Assembly: GCA_012799605.1 (NCBI GenBank)
Contig: JAAZKX010000060.1
Location: 1-34,522, forward strand
DNA from: Bacillota bacterium
GTDB lineage: Bacteria > Bacillota > DTU030 > DUMP01
Reading direction: 5' to 3'
DNA length: 34,522 bases
The notes beneath the pieces were generated by a model. That model searched no databases. It saw only the letters and a list, made by a program, of their open reading frames with translations, and was not told the origin of the DNA. A program made the position numbers and the translations under genes. Below, piece after piece: positions 1-7,153 of the stretch (position 1 is its first letter; each line of letters starts with the position of its first letter).

Positions 1-62
1 ACATTTTAGGGAATGGGATTAATACCCGATAGTACTTGACTCAGTCTGAGGCCGGGGTTCAC

Positions 63-91
63 TTGACAACAGGGGTATAATTTAGTAAAGT
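63..91 (+). promoter_or_regulatory. Candidate sigma-A promoter for the metG T-box transcript
   Basis: TTGACA at 63-68 is followed after 17 bp by TAAAGT at 86-91. A perfect TATAAT also lies at 76-81, but only 7 bp from that -35 and without a good -35 of its own. Either -10 would start transcription a few bases before the T-box leader. The region is promoter-like; the exact -10 is uncertain. Confidence 0.5.
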
Positions 92-104
92 TGGTGCCAA
101 AGGT

Positions 105-390
105 AAAAAGCAATGCCGGGGAAGAGTAGGCAGGACAAAGGATAAGCGAGCCGGGTAAGGTGTAAGCCGGTGCCTTTTAACTGCTGAACATGGCCCCACA
201 AGCTGCCAGTGGAAATGAAAAAAGTACACCTAGGCCGGTCCACTATCATAGTCGGCGACCGTTATCCCGCTAGACCCGGACGAAGTCCGTGTCTTTGAGG
301 CGTGGCGACTCTTTGAAGTCGGGCGCGAATCAGGGTGGTACCGCAAGCGACCCTTGCCCCTGGATTATCCAGCGGCAAGGGTTTTGTTAT
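105..390 (+). ncRNA. T-box leader, methionine specific, upstream of metG
   Basis: The T-box core AGGGTGGTACCGC is at 332-344, carrying the TGGT that pairs with the acceptor end of uncharged tRNA. It is followed by an intrinsic terminator: CCCTTGCC at 351-358 pairs with GGCAAGGG at 374-381 and runs into TTTTGTT. In the stem I region, GAAC precedes ATG at 190-192, which fits a specifier loop reading the methionine codon and matches the downstream metG. By analogy with known T-boxes, uncharged tRNA-Met should stabilise the antiterminator and allow metG transcription. The 5' boundary at about 105 is approximate. Confidence 0.93.
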
Positions 391-436
391 TATTGCCAGC
401 AGTTTTAAAGTAAATACTAGCATAGGAGGGTTTATT

Positions 437-2401
437 TTGGCATCAAAAAAGCAATTTTATCTGACCACCCCTATTTATTATCCCAGCGATAACCTGCATA
501 TCGGCCATGCCTATACTACGGTGGCGGCCGATGCCCTGGCCCGGTTTAAGCGGCACCAGGGCTACGATGTTATGTTTCTCACCGGATCAGACGAACATGG
601 TCAGAAGATCCAACGGGTGGCATTAGAACAAGGTGTTACCCCGCAAAAATATGTAGACAGGATCGTGGCCGGATTTAAACACCTGTGGAAAACGTTGGAT
701 ATCAGCTATGATGATTTTATTCGTACTACCGAAGAACGCCACCTCCGATCTGTGCAACGGATTTTTCAGCGCCTGTATGAAAACGGCGACATTTACAAAT
801 CGGAATATGAGGGCTGGTATTGTGTACCCTGTGAGACTTTTTGGACTGAGCGCCAAATTACCGGCGAGCATGTTTGCCCTGACTGTGGGCGGCCGGTAGA
901 GCTGGTTAAAGAAGAAAGCTACTTTTTCCGCATGAGCCGCTATGCTGAGCGCTGGCTGCGGTATATAGAAGCCAACCCCGACTTCATTCAGCCGGTTTCG
1001 CGCCGTAATGAGATGATCAGCTTTGTCAAGCAGGGCTTGGAAGATTTGTGTGTGACCCGTACTACGTTTGATTGGGGTATAAAGGTACCATTTGATCCTG
1101 ACCATGTCATTTATGTCTGGATCGACGCGCTGGCCAATTACATTACAGCCTTAGGCTTTACTTCAGCCGATGAAACTAAATTTAGGCATCACTGGCCGGC
1201 TGATGTGCATTTAGTCGGTAAAGAAATTGTCCGTTTTCATACGATCATTTGGCCTATTATGCTGATGGCCTTGGATCTGCCGCTGCCGAAAAAAGTATTT
1301 GGGCACGGCTGGCTTATTTTAGACAGTGGTAAAATGTCCAAATCAAAAGGCAATGTGGTTGATCCGCTGGTACTGGTAGATAAATACGGGGTAGATGCCA
1401 TCCGCTACTTTTTGCTACGGGAGATTCCTTTTGGATCCGATGGCTACTATTCCGAAGAGGCCCTGATCAAACGCATTAATTCGGATTTGGCCAATGATCT
1501 GGGCAACCTTATTTATCGCACCTTAACCATGTTAAATAAGTATTATGACGGGGTGGTTCCGGCCCCGGGCCTTGAGGCTGAAGTGGACCGGGACCTTCGC
1601 CAGGTAGCCCGGACTGCTGTTTTGGACGCTGAAGCGGCTATGGATCGGCTAGAAATCAGCGTAGCTTTGGAAGCTATCTGGGAACTGGTAAAAAGGGCTA
1701 ACAAATATATTGACGAAACGGCCCCTTGGGCTTTGGCCAGAAACAAAGAGGCCGACCGCTTGGCTACTGTCATGTATAATTTGGCTGAAACCGGCAGGAT
1801 CTTGGCCGTGCTATTGGTTCCTTATATGACTTCTACGCCTCGGCTAATTTGGGAGCAACTAGGTTTAAGCGCTGACCCGGCTGCCCAGGGTTGGGCGGCG
1901 GCGAAAAAGTGGGGCGGCCTGAAACCCGGTGCTAAAACGCATCGTGGAGCCCCTTTGTTCCCCCGAATTGACCTCGACAAGGAGGAACTGACCATGGATA
2001 CGGAGAAAACGACAGTAAAGGAGAAAGTGTCGAAGACGCCAAAGGTGGAAAAGAAGGCGGTTAACCAAATTGATATTCATGAATTTGGCCGGATAGAGCT
2101 CAAAATAGCCGAGGTACTGCTGGCAGAGCGGGTGCCTAAATCGAAAAAACTGCTTCGGCTAGAGGTTGCCCTTGGCCAAGAGCGACGTCAGCTGGTGGCC
2201 GGTATCGGAAAATCTTATGAACCAGAACAATTAATTGGCAAAAAAATTGTCGTGGTGACTAATCTTAAGCCGGCTAAACTTATGGGAGTGGAATCTAACG
2301 GGATGCTGCTGGCCGCGAGCTTCCCCGGCCAGGGGGAGGAGGAAGCGATCTCGCTTCTTACCGTGGATCGGCCCATCGATAGTGGGGCCCGCGTTCGTTA
2401 G
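437..2401 (+). CDS. metG: Methionyl-tRNA synthetase with C-terminal tRNA-binding domain
   Basis: This class I aminoacyl-tRNA synthetase charges tRNA-Met in the cytoplasm. I place the start at TTG 437, 7 nt after an AGGAGGG ribosome site at 424-430, giving 654 residues. An in-frame start near 335 would lie inside the T-box and terminator, so it is rejected. The HIGH motif is at residues 21-24 and KMSKS at 299-303. A zinc knuckle is formed by C129, C132, C147 and C150. Residues about 545-654 form the EMAP/Trbp111-like OB-fold tRNA-binding domain, reached through a Lys/Glu-rich linker. This is the long bacterial MetG form typical of Firmicutes. Expression is probably controlled by the T-box just upstream. 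tatD follows in the same direction, a common gene order in Firmicutes. Confidence 0.97.
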   Translation: MASKKQFYLTTPIYYPSDNLHIGHAYTTVAADALARFKRHQGYDVMFLTGSDEHGQKIQRVALEQGVTPQKYVDRIVAGFKHLWKTLDISYDDFIRTTEERHLRSVQRIFQRLYENGDIYKSEYEGWYCVPCETFWTERQITGEHVCPDCGRPVELVKEESYFFRMSRYAERWLRYIEANPDFIQPVSRRNEMISFVKQGLEDLCVTRTTFDWGIKVPFDPDHVIYVWIDALANYITALGFTSADETKFRHHWPADVHLVGKEIVRFHTIIWPIMLMALDLPLPKKVFGHGWLILDSGKMSKSKGNVVDPLVLVDKYGVDAIRYFLLREIPFGSDGYYSEEALIKRINSDLANDLGNLIYRTLTMLNKYYDGVVPAPGLEAEVDRDLRQVARTAVLDAEAAMDRLEISVALEAIWELVKRANKYIDETAPWALARNKEADRLATVMYNLAETGRILAVLLVPYMTSTPRLIWEQLGLSADPAAQGWAAAKKWGGLKPGAKTHRGAPLFPRIDLDKEELTMDTEKTTVKEKVSKTPKVEKKAVNQIDIHEFGRIELKIAEVLLAERVPKSKKLLRLEVALGQERRQLVAGIGKSYEPEQLIGKKIVVVTNLKPAKLMGVESNGMLLAASFPGQGEEEAISLLTVDRPIDSGARVR

Positions 2402-2492
2402 GGCCCAACTGACATTTACCATAGCTAAACGGACAGGGCAAACAATGTGGGTGCCTCTCCGCTGATTCCGGCTTAAAGGGGTGTGATAAGCA

Positions 2493-3257
2493 ATGCTAAT
2501 AGACAGCCATGCCCATATACAGGATCCGCAATTGCGGCCGGATTTAGAAGGGGTGTTGGAACGGGCTCACCAGGCCAGGGTCGGTGCTATCGTTTGCCCA
2601 GGTTATGATTTGCAATCTTCATCAGCGGCGATTGAAATTGCTGACCAGCATCCTCAGGTTGTGGCAGCGGTAGGTATACATCCTAACTACTTGGAAGATT
2701 GGCGGCCTGACTCGTTGGTGCAGTTGGCTGATTGGGCCCAGCATCCACGGGTGGTAGCCCTGGGGGAGATGGGGCTCGATTATGTCAACGGTCCTCGGGA
2801 TAAGAAGTTGCAACAGGAGGTTTTTATCCGGCAACTAGAGCTAGCCGGGAAGGCCGGTCTTCCGGCGATAATACACAATCGCGAGTCCCATGCCGATGTA
2901 CTCAAAATCGTGCGCGAAGTTGGCCCATTGCCCCGCGGCGGGGTCATGCACTGCTATTCCGGCAGTGCCGAACTGGCCGCTGAGTTTATCGACCTCGGCT
3001 ATTATATCTCTTTTGCTGGCCCGGTGACGTTTAAAAACGCCCGGCGGTTGTCCCAGGTGGCTGCTGCCATTTCCCCGGAATGGCTCCTATGTGAGACCGA
3101 CAGCCCCTATCTGTCGCCGGAACCGTTTCGGGGCCGGAGGAACGAGCCGGCGCGCGTTGTTTTTGTCGCCGAGAGGCTGGCCCAACTTCAAAATTACCCC
3201 CCAGAGGAACTGGCCTCGGTGATGACAGCGAATGCCAAAAAACTATTCGGCATATAA
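2493..3257 (+). CDS. tatD: TatD-family metal-dependent deoxyribonuclease/hydrolase
   Basis: The product is a 254-residue TIM-barrel metallohydrolase of the TatD family, the usual family length. Visible metal-site motifs in order are DSHAH near the N-terminus (the HxH pair), GEMGLDY with the bridging Glu, a His in IIHNRES, a His in MHCYSG and the Asp in ETDSPYL. Family members act as Mg-dependent 3'-5' exonucleases linked to DNA repair and turnover; the substrate here is not shown by the sequence. The start is ATG 2493 behind AAGGGGTG. The gene follows metG by about 90 bp with no terminator in between, so it probably shares that transcript. Confidence 0.93.
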   Translation: MLIDSHAHIQDPQLRPDLEGVLERAHQARVGAIVCPGYDLQSSSAAIEIADQHPQVVAAVGIHPNYLEDWRPDSLVQLADWAQHPRVVALGEMGLDYVNGPRDKKLQQEVFIRQLELAGKAGLPAIIHNRESHADVLKIVREVGPLPRGGVMHCYSGSAELAAEFIDLGYYISFAGPVTFKNARRLSQVAAAISPEWLLCETDSPYLSPEPFRGRRNEPARVVFVAERLAQLQNYPPEELASVMTANAKKLFGI

Positions 3258-3370
3258 GTGGTAGTAGGGATAAATCGGGTTCAGATCCTTTCGACTGTGG
3301 CGAGGATTCAGAAGCAAGTCCAACAGCTGCCAATACAACCTAATATTACTGTGGCCTTGGGGAAAAAGAA

Positions 3371-3379
3371 TGATATACT
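3371..3379 (+). promoter_or_regulatory. Possible extended -10 promoter element upstream of the DUF151 gene
   Basis: TG-A-TATACT at 3371-3379 matches an extended -10, 33 bp before the start codon. No convincing -35 is seen at the right distance, so this is tentative. The 154-bp gap after tatD contains no clear terminator. Confidence 0.35.
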
Positions 3380-3411
3380 TAGTATAGGCCCTTGAAAGGA
3401 AGTGAGGCCGA

Positions 3412-3834
3412 ATGCCGACGTTACCAGTAGAAATTAAAAATGTGGCTGTGGACAGCAACGGTAATCATGTAGTTCTTGTGAGGGAAACCAAGGGAGGGAA
3501 GTACCTACCCATCGTCGTCGGCCCCTTCGAAGCACAGGTTATTGCTCTTTATCTGCAAGGATTAACTACAGAGCGGCCCTTGACTCACCATCTGATGGTG
3601 GAGTTTTGCCGCCGGGTGGATGCTGAGGTAAAGCAAGTTGTCATAACTGATCTTAAAGATGACGTTTTTTATGCCGACGTGCATGTAAACCGCAACGGGG
3701 AAGCATTAGTGCTCGATGCCCGTCCCAGCGATGCCATGGCTTTGGCGCTGGCGTTTAAAGCCCCGATAGTGATGAACTTCAAATTAATCGAATTTACGGT
3801 CGATCCCGAACAAATGAGCATCCCTCCCGAATAG
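3412..3834 (+). CDS. DUF151 / bifunctional nuclease family protein
   Basis: This 140-residue protein has the features of the DUF151 (bifunctional nuclease, BFN) family. These are an N-terminal VVLVRETKGGKYLPIVVG-like segment, a central LTHHLM helix near residues 58-62, and the family signature LDARPSDAMALALAF at about 101-115. Plant and bacterial relatives have been reported to have DNase and RNase activity, and some are stress related. The role in Firmicutes is not established. The start is ATG 3412 after GAAAGGAAGTGAGG. It may be co-transcribed with tatD or use its own weak promoter just upstream. Confidence 0.87.
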   Translation: MPTLPVEIKNVAVDSNGNHVVLVRETKGGKYLPIVVGPFEAQVIALYLQGLTTERPLTHHLMVEFCRRVDAEVKQVVITDLKDDVFYADVHVNRNGEALVLDARPSDAMALALAFKAPIVMNFKLIEFTVDPEQMSIPPE

Positions 3835-3867
3835 ATCGTAAAGATTATAGAGACAGTACTTTCGGTT

Positions 3868-3916
3868 CAGCTGCGGGGGGAGTTTTTCTAATAACAAATG
3901 ACCGCACCCGCAGCTG
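3868..3916. repeat. 10-bp inverted repeat in the intergenic region
   Basis: CAGCTGCGGG at 3868-3877 is repeated in inverted form as CCCGCAGCTG at 3907-3916, around a 29-nt AT-rich loop with a T-run. It lies 34 bp after the DUF151 stop and ahead of the better terminator at 3962. It could be an RNA 3'-end structure or a protein site; the function is unknown. The whole 343-bp gap 3835-4177 holds this repeat, a terminator, a symmetric promoter and a structured leader. Confidence 0.45.
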
Positions 3917-3961
3917 TGGCCATCTGGTCTTGGCACAGGGAAGATGACGGGGTATTTTGAT

Positions 3962-4001
3962 CCCCTTAGAGAAAAGCTGATTTCTCCAAGGGGGCTTTTT
4001 A
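3962..4001 (+). terminator. Rho-independent terminator after the metG-tatD-DUF151 block
   Basis: CCCCTT at 3962-3967 pairs with AAGGGG at 3988-3993, and the inner GAGAAA pairs with TTTCTC, with one mismatch between the two helices and a 6-nt loop. A TTTTT run at 3996-4000 follows. This is a standard intrinsic terminator for plus-strand transcripts. Confidence 0.87.
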
Positions 4002-4035
4002 TCGGCAGGGGGCGCCGGGTAATTTGCCAAAAAAA

Positions 4036-4078
4036 TAATTATATCAGTTGACATAATTGTAGTCAAGGGATATAATTA
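4036..4078 (+). promoter_or_regulatory. Consensus promoter embedded in a 43-bp symmetrical operator-like site
   Basis: TTGACA at 4048-4053 and TATAAT at 4071-4076 are both perfect, with exactly 17 bp between them. The same region is a nested dyad centred on 4057. TAATTATATC (4036-4045) mirrors GATATAATTA (4069-4078), and TTGAC (4048-4052) mirrors GTCAA (4062-4066). The dyad therefore covers both the -35 and the -10, which is what a repressor operator would do. It does not match the Fur consensus. It drives the small gene at 4178. Confidence 0.85.
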
Positions 4079-4092
4079 CAATAAAGAGGGTC

Positions 4093-4157
4093 GCAAGCTA
4101 AGACCTGCCGCAGGACATCTCCCCGGCAGGTACTTGCTGTGCCCGATTGTGTTTTTT
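4093..4157 (+). promoter_or_regulatory. Structured 5' leader of the small gene at 4178
   Basis: Transcription from the 4048/4071 promoter should start near 4083, leaving a leader of about 95 nt. It can fold as GCAAG (4093-4097) with CTTGC (4133-4137), enclosing a perfect 8-bp stem ACCTGCCG (4103-4110) with CGGCAGGT (4124-4131). A TTTTTT run sits at 4152-4157, 14 nt beyond the stem. That is far for a terminator but could form part of an attenuator. I do not recognise a known riboswitch class. Confidence 0.45.
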
Positions 4158-4177
4158 GCTCTAGGAGGTGAATTCAT

Positions 4178-4375
4178 ATGTGGCGCTGCGGCCATGGTTT
4201 TGACGATGGAACCAGAATACTGTTAAAGGTAGATCTTCATAGCGGTAAAATACTGGTCAATCATCTGGATGAATTCTGGGCCAAAAGCGATTATGTCACC
4301 TCCAGTGGCGAAGAGGGGCAGCTAAAGTGGGCTGGACAAGCGGGCCTAAAAAAATCGGCCGGGTCTCATGGGTAA
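4178..4375 (+). CDS. Small hypothetical protein (65 aa)
   Basis: I do not recognise this 65-residue product. It begins MWRCGHGFDDG, has a predicted beta-rich middle (RILLKVDLHSGKILVN) and a polar, Gly/Lys-rich tail. There is no signal peptide and no transmembrane segment. The only Cys is C4, next to H6, too little for a defined metal site. It is supported as a real gene by a perfect promoter, an AGGAGGTGAATTCAT ribosome site 7 nt before ATG 4178, and a strong hairpin after the stop codon. It stands alone as a monocistron between a plus-strand terminator and a convergent antiporter gene. The palindromic promoter suggests tight regulation by an unidentified factor. Confidence 0.68.
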   Translation: MWRCGHGFDDGTRILLKVDLHSGKILVNHLDEFWAKSDYVTSSGEEGQLKWAGQAGLKKSAGSHG

Positions 4376-4394
4376 AGATTAAACTGTAGCGGTG

Positions 4395-4438
4395 ACATTG
4401 AGGCGGCTAAAAAATTAAGTTTTTAGCCGCCTCAATGT
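4395..4438. terminator. Long perfect hairpin between convergent genes, probable bidirectional terminator
   Basis: ACATTGAGGCGGCTAAAAA (4395-4413) and its exact reverse complement at 4420-4438 form a 19-bp stem with a 6-nt loop, ATTAAG. It lies between the stop codons of the plus-strand small gene and the minus-strand antiporter. The A/T runs are inside the stem and no clear T-run follows it, so it may act as a 3'-end stabiliser as well as a terminator. Confidence 0.72.
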
Positions 4439-4447
4439 ATTAGGACG

Positions 4448-5641
4448 TCACCTACCAGCTTCAATGGTACCGGAATAGACCAGAGCTAGCTTGGCGCAGG
4501 CAGGCCCGATCAATTCGTATAACACTGACGAGGCTAAAATGATAGTCAGCAGCCGGTTACCCAGCGAAACCGGCAGAAGGCGCTCCCCCAAGAAGGCAAG
4601 GCCTATCGCTACGCCGGCTTGGGGAACTAAGGCCAAGCCCAGATAGTTGCGTATAACCGCCTGAGTATCCATGAAATAGCAGCCGAGGTAAGCCCCCAGG
4701 TATTTGCCGATAATCCGGGTCAAAAAGTAGGCCACACCTAACAAACCGAGTGTACTTAGGGAAGCGATGTTTAGTTTTATACCCGAGAGAATAAAAAAGA
4801 GGGACAATATCGGCGGGGTAAAATTGTTAATTTGCCGGTACAGCTTTCGGTCATGGGCGATATTGATGTACGTTGCCCCCAACACCATGCAGGCCATAAG
4901 CGGTGAGATGTCGAAAATTGAACAGAGGCCGCTGAGACCCAGCAGCAGGGCGATGGTTAAGATCAGCCGGTTATCGTCACTTCGATCCGGGGTAAGAATC
5001 CGGCTGAGCAGAACCCCAGATAAAAATCCGAGGGCCAGGGCCAAGATATTATAAACAACGGGCAGTACCGCGGTAGAATAAGTTATAATTCCGGTTTCGG
5101 CTGCATCCACAAAAGCGATCACGAGGCTAAAAGCAATCAAGCAAACTACATCATCCAAGGCCACAACCTGTAATAAAATATTGACAAAATCACCCGTAGC
5201 CTGATATTGGTTGATGGTCATCATGGTGCTGGCCGGAGCAGTAGCGGTGGCGATGGCACCCAAAAGGAGGGCCATCCGCCAGCTGACAGCCAGCAGGTAA
5301 TGCATGGTTAAGGTGACCACAATCCCCGTGATCAACGATTCGAATAAGGTTATTAGAATCACTTGCTTACCTGTTTGGGCTAAGACTTCCCGTTCTAAAA
5401 ATTTGCCCACGTCAAAAGCGATGAAAGCGAGGGCTATGTCACCAACAAAACTCATATTTTGAGCGATATAACCCGGAATAATATCTAGCACATAAGGGCC
5501 CATCAGGATACCGGCGATGATATAACCGGTCACATTGGGCAGTCCCAGCCTTTTAGTCAGCCGGGTTACCAAAAAACCGGCTATTAGCATTAAGGACAGG
5601 GAAATAAGAATACTGGTCGCAGTATCGAAAACATAGCCCAT
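4448..5641 (-). CDS. CPA2-family cation:proton antiporter
   Basis: This 397-residue polytopic membrane protein has about 11-13 hydrophobic helices, in the pattern of monovalent cation:proton antiporter-2 transporters (KefB/NhaS/GerN-like). Family-type features include VTGYIIAGILMGPYVLD near the N-terminus, an FIAFDVGKFLE segment, and an LDD pair in VALDDVVCLIAF in the middle, at the position of the ion-binding acidic residues. No C-terminal TrkA-N/RCK domain is attached, so it is a transporter-only form. I chose ATG at 5641, preceded by GAAAGGGTGG; a 23-residue longer frame lacks a better start. It should exchange H+ for Na+ or K+ at the cytoplasmic membrane; the ion cannot be read from sequence. 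Confidence 0.85.
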   Translation of the reverse strand: MGYVFDTATSILISLSLMLIAGFLVTRLTKRLGLPNVTGYIIAGILMGPYVLDIIPGYIAQNMSFVGDIALAFIAFDVGKFLEREVLAQTGKQVILITLFESLITGIVVTLTMHYLLAVSWRMALLLGAIATATAPASTMMTINQYQATGDFVNILLQVVALDDVVCLIAFSLVIAFVDAAETGIITYSTAVLPVVYNILALALGFLSGVLLSRILTPDRSDDNRLILTIALLLGLSGLCSIFDISPLMACMVLGATYINIAHDRKLYRQINNFTPPILSLFFILSGIKLNIASLSTLGLLGVAYFLTRIIGKYLGAYLGCYFMDTQAVIRNYLGLALVPQAGVAIGLAFLGERLLPVSLGNRLLTIILASSVLYELIGPACAKLALVYSGTIEAGR

Positions 5642-5709
5642 CGTGACCACCCTTTCATCCGGGCTGTTTCCCCGGGAGGGAGAACCCCTGCGGCAATATG
5701 TTAAACCCA

Positions 5710-5739
5710 ATTATAGTATGTGCTGTTTGTCTAGGGCAA
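5710..5739 (-). promoter_or_regulatory. Probable promoter of the antiporter gene
   Basis: On the minus strand, TTGCCC (5734-5739) and TATAAT (5710-5715) are separated by 18 bp. The -10 is perfect; the -35 matches only in its first three bases. It lies about 70 bp upstream of the ATG at 5641. Confidence 0.5.
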
Positions 5740-5819
5740 GAAAAATTTTCCCATTGGTTAAAATTGGGAACAAATCCAAGATAAAAAAGACAATAACTGT
5801 TTAGAAAAGGAGCCTGGCG

Positions 5820-6416
5820 GTGGTTATATTTAAATACGGCCAAACTGAAATTGACCATTTGAGCCAGCGGGACCCGATGCTGGGTAAGGCGATAGCGACC
5901 ATAGGTATGATAGAACGGGAACTATACCCGGATTTGTTTGCAGCTCTAATCCGCAATATCGTGGCCCAACAAATTTCCAAACAAGCAGCAGCCACAGTAT
6001 GGAATAGAATAGTGGCTGCGTTTGGCGTTGTTACACCGGCTAAAATTGCTGCTGCCGATATCGCTACCATCCAGCAATTGGGCTTGTCGCTGCGAAAAGC
6101 AGGTTATATCAAACATGCGGCTGAGGCGGTAATCGATGGACAGATCTGCTTGGAAAAATTGCCCCACCTGAGTGATGAACAGGTAATCGCACAGTTAACC
6201 CAGCTGCCCGGGGTGGGAGTATGGACGGCGGAAATGCTGCTGTTGTTCTCATTGGCTCGACCGGACGTGCTCAGCTGGGGTGATCAAGCCCTAAGACGGG
6301 GGCTGAGAAATTTATATGGGTTGGAAGATCTAACCAAGGATCAATTTTATCGCTACAAGAAGCGTTATTCGCCCTACAGCAGCGTAGCTTCCCTTTACTT
6401 ATGGGAACTGGCCTAA
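5820..6416 (+). CDS. HhH-GPD DNA glycosylase, AlkA/3-methyladenine type
   Basis: The 198-residue product contains a helix-hairpin-helix around LPGVGVWTAEMLL (from about residue 129). It is followed by a conserved acidic residue in LSWGDQALRRG (D155), the expected catalytic Asp of the HhH-GPD glycosylases. The N-terminal half (LIRNIVAQQISKQAAATVWNR) matches the helical region of DNA-3-methyladenine glycosylase II. It lacks the extra N-terminal domain of E. coli AlkA and the C-terminal iron-sulfur loop of EndoIII/MutY, so it is a compact alkyl-base excision enzyme. Translation starts at GTG 5820 after GAAAAGGAG. It is a single gene divergent from the antiporter. Confidence 0.88.
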   Translation: MVIFKYGQTEIDHLSQRDPMLGKAIATIGMIERELYPDLFAALIRNIVAQQISKQAAATVWNRIVAAFGVVTPAKIAAADIATIQQLGLSLRKAGYIKHAAEAVIDGQICLEKLPHLSDEQVIAQLTQLPGVGVWTAEMLLLFSLARPDVLSWGDQALRRGLRNLYGLEDLTKDQFYRYKKRYSPYSSVASLYLWELA

Positions 6417-6512
6417 GCCAGAAAAAGTCAAACACATCTCGCCCGGCCGACTCTTATTATGTCTAGGCAAGAAACCCTTTTATCAGCCTTATAATTTATT
6501 TTAATTTACTTG

Positions 6513-6542
6513 TTGACACCTATGCAATAATTGGGGTAATAT
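6513..6542 (+). promoter_or_regulatory. Promoter of the first feoA
   Basis: TTGACA (6513-6518) and TAATAT (6537-6542) are spaced 18 bp, about 97 bp before the feoA start. I see no Fur-box match in this region, unlike the promoter of the downstream feo operon. Confidence 0.7.
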
Positions 6543-6638
6543 TTAGTTACAACAAAGCACATTAGCAAGTGAAAAGAAGAGTATTTTGAAAATTGGGCCA
6601 TTAGGGGATAGGGGTAAAACACGAAGGGAGAGTATGCT

Positions 6639-6893
6639 ATGAGGCGGCGGCGAAAGACTTCTGTGAGTGCTTTAAATACTTTAGCTGATGGCGCCAGGGG
6701 CACGATCGTTGATATTGTAGCTACAGGCCCAATGCGCCACCAAATTTTCTCACTGGGCTTGGTCGAGGGTACCGACATAACGGTTAGGGCTAAAAACCCG
6801 CTCAATAAATCTGTAAGTGTGCTGGTAAAAGATCGCAATCTTAATTTATACAAAGAGCTGGCCAAAAAGATATTGATAGAATTGGAAAACTAA
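6639..6893 (+). CDS. feoA: FeoA-family protein (first copy)
   Basis: This is an 84-residue SH3-like small cytosolic protein of the FeoA family. The core has the order seen in FeoA: G-x-IVDIVATGPMRHQIFSLGLVEGTDITVRAKNP, then a hydrophobic strand and LNLYKELAKKILIELE. FeoA proteins support the FeoB ferrous-iron transporter. An unusual feature is the very basic N-terminal MRRRRK. The ribosome site GAAGGGAGA precedes ATG 6639. A probable terminator follows at 6916, so this copy is transcribed apart from the feoB operon, which carries a second feoA at 8271. Confidence 0.88.
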   Translation: MRRRRKTSVSALNTLADGARGTIVDIVATGPMRHQIFSLGLVEGTDITVRAKNPLNKSVSVLVKDRNLNLYKELAKKILIELEN

Positions 6894-6915
6894 AAAAAGC
6901 CGCGGTCCGGGTACA

Positions 6916-6942
6916 GGGAGCAGGGCTATCCCCTGCTTCTTT
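6916..6942 (+). terminator. Probable terminator after the first feoA
   Basis: AGCAGGG (6919-6925) pairs with CCCTGCT (6931-6937), extended by a G-T and a G-C pair, with a 5-nt loop and TTCTTT at the 3' side. The T-run is short. A second small stem, CAGAGC/GCTCTG, follows at 6956-6982. Confidence 0.6.
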
Positions 6943-7036
6943 AGTTACAGAACTTCAGAGCCTGGCTCCGGTGACAGCTCTGATCTGGGCCTGACAGCAA
7001 TTTTTTTCATTTTAGGGCAAAAATCAGCGTAACCTG

Positions 7037-7065
7037 TTGACAAAACCATCAAAGCTGGCTATTAT
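7037..7065 (+). promoter_or_regulatory. Promoter of the dtxR-like/feoB operon
   Basis: TTGACA at 7037-7042 and TATTAT at 7060-7065 are spaced by 17 bp, so transcription should start near 7072. That is inside the Fur box at 7071-7095. Confidence 0.85.
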
Positions 7066-7070
7066 ATTAG

Positions 7071-7095
7071 TAGTATGAGAATGATTATCATACTA
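7071..7095. promoter_or_regulatory. Fur box overlapping the transcription start of the feoB operon
   Basis: A 25-bp palindrome is centred on 7083. Its 15-bp core, TGAGAATGATTATCA (7076-7090), matches the 7-1-7 Fur consensus TGATAATnATTATCA except at one position. The outer bases TAGTA/TACTA extend the symmetry. It sits immediately downstream of the -10, the expected place for iron-dependent repression. A Fur-family gene lies at 11099. Confidence 0.92.
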
Positions 7096-7153
7096 TTTTT
7101 TATCGGCATAAGTTAGGGCAGGTTAACTTTTAATGCCTAAAGGAGCGGGTGCC

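Noticed and set aside
1-33. A short open stretch ending in TAG at 31-33, possibly the tail of an upstream gene
   Set aside because: Only about ten codons are visible and nothing in them is recognisable.
63-81. TTGACA 63-68 paired with TATAAT 76-81 as a promoter
   Set aside because: The spacing is 7 bp, too short for sigma-A; only the alternative pairing with 86-91 has normal spacing.
335-436. N-terminal extension of metG to an in-frame start at 335
   Set aside because: It would begin inside the T-box core and run through the terminator; TTG 437 has a good AGGAGGG site and gives the expected N-terminus.
623-1105. A 160-codon minus-strand frame within metG
   Set aside because: It is antisense to a clearly conserved synthetase and lacks a ribosome site and any family motif; other long antisense frames (for example 20024-20323 and 32767-33171) were rejected for the same reason.
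4036-4078. The symmetric site at 4057 as a Fur or PerR box
   Set aside because: Its arms do not match the TGATAATnATTATCA or TTATAATnATTATAA patterns in the right spacing.
7133-7153. Earlier ATG for the DtxR-type regulator
   Set aside because: It has no ribosome site and would include the AGGAG that serves ATG 7154.
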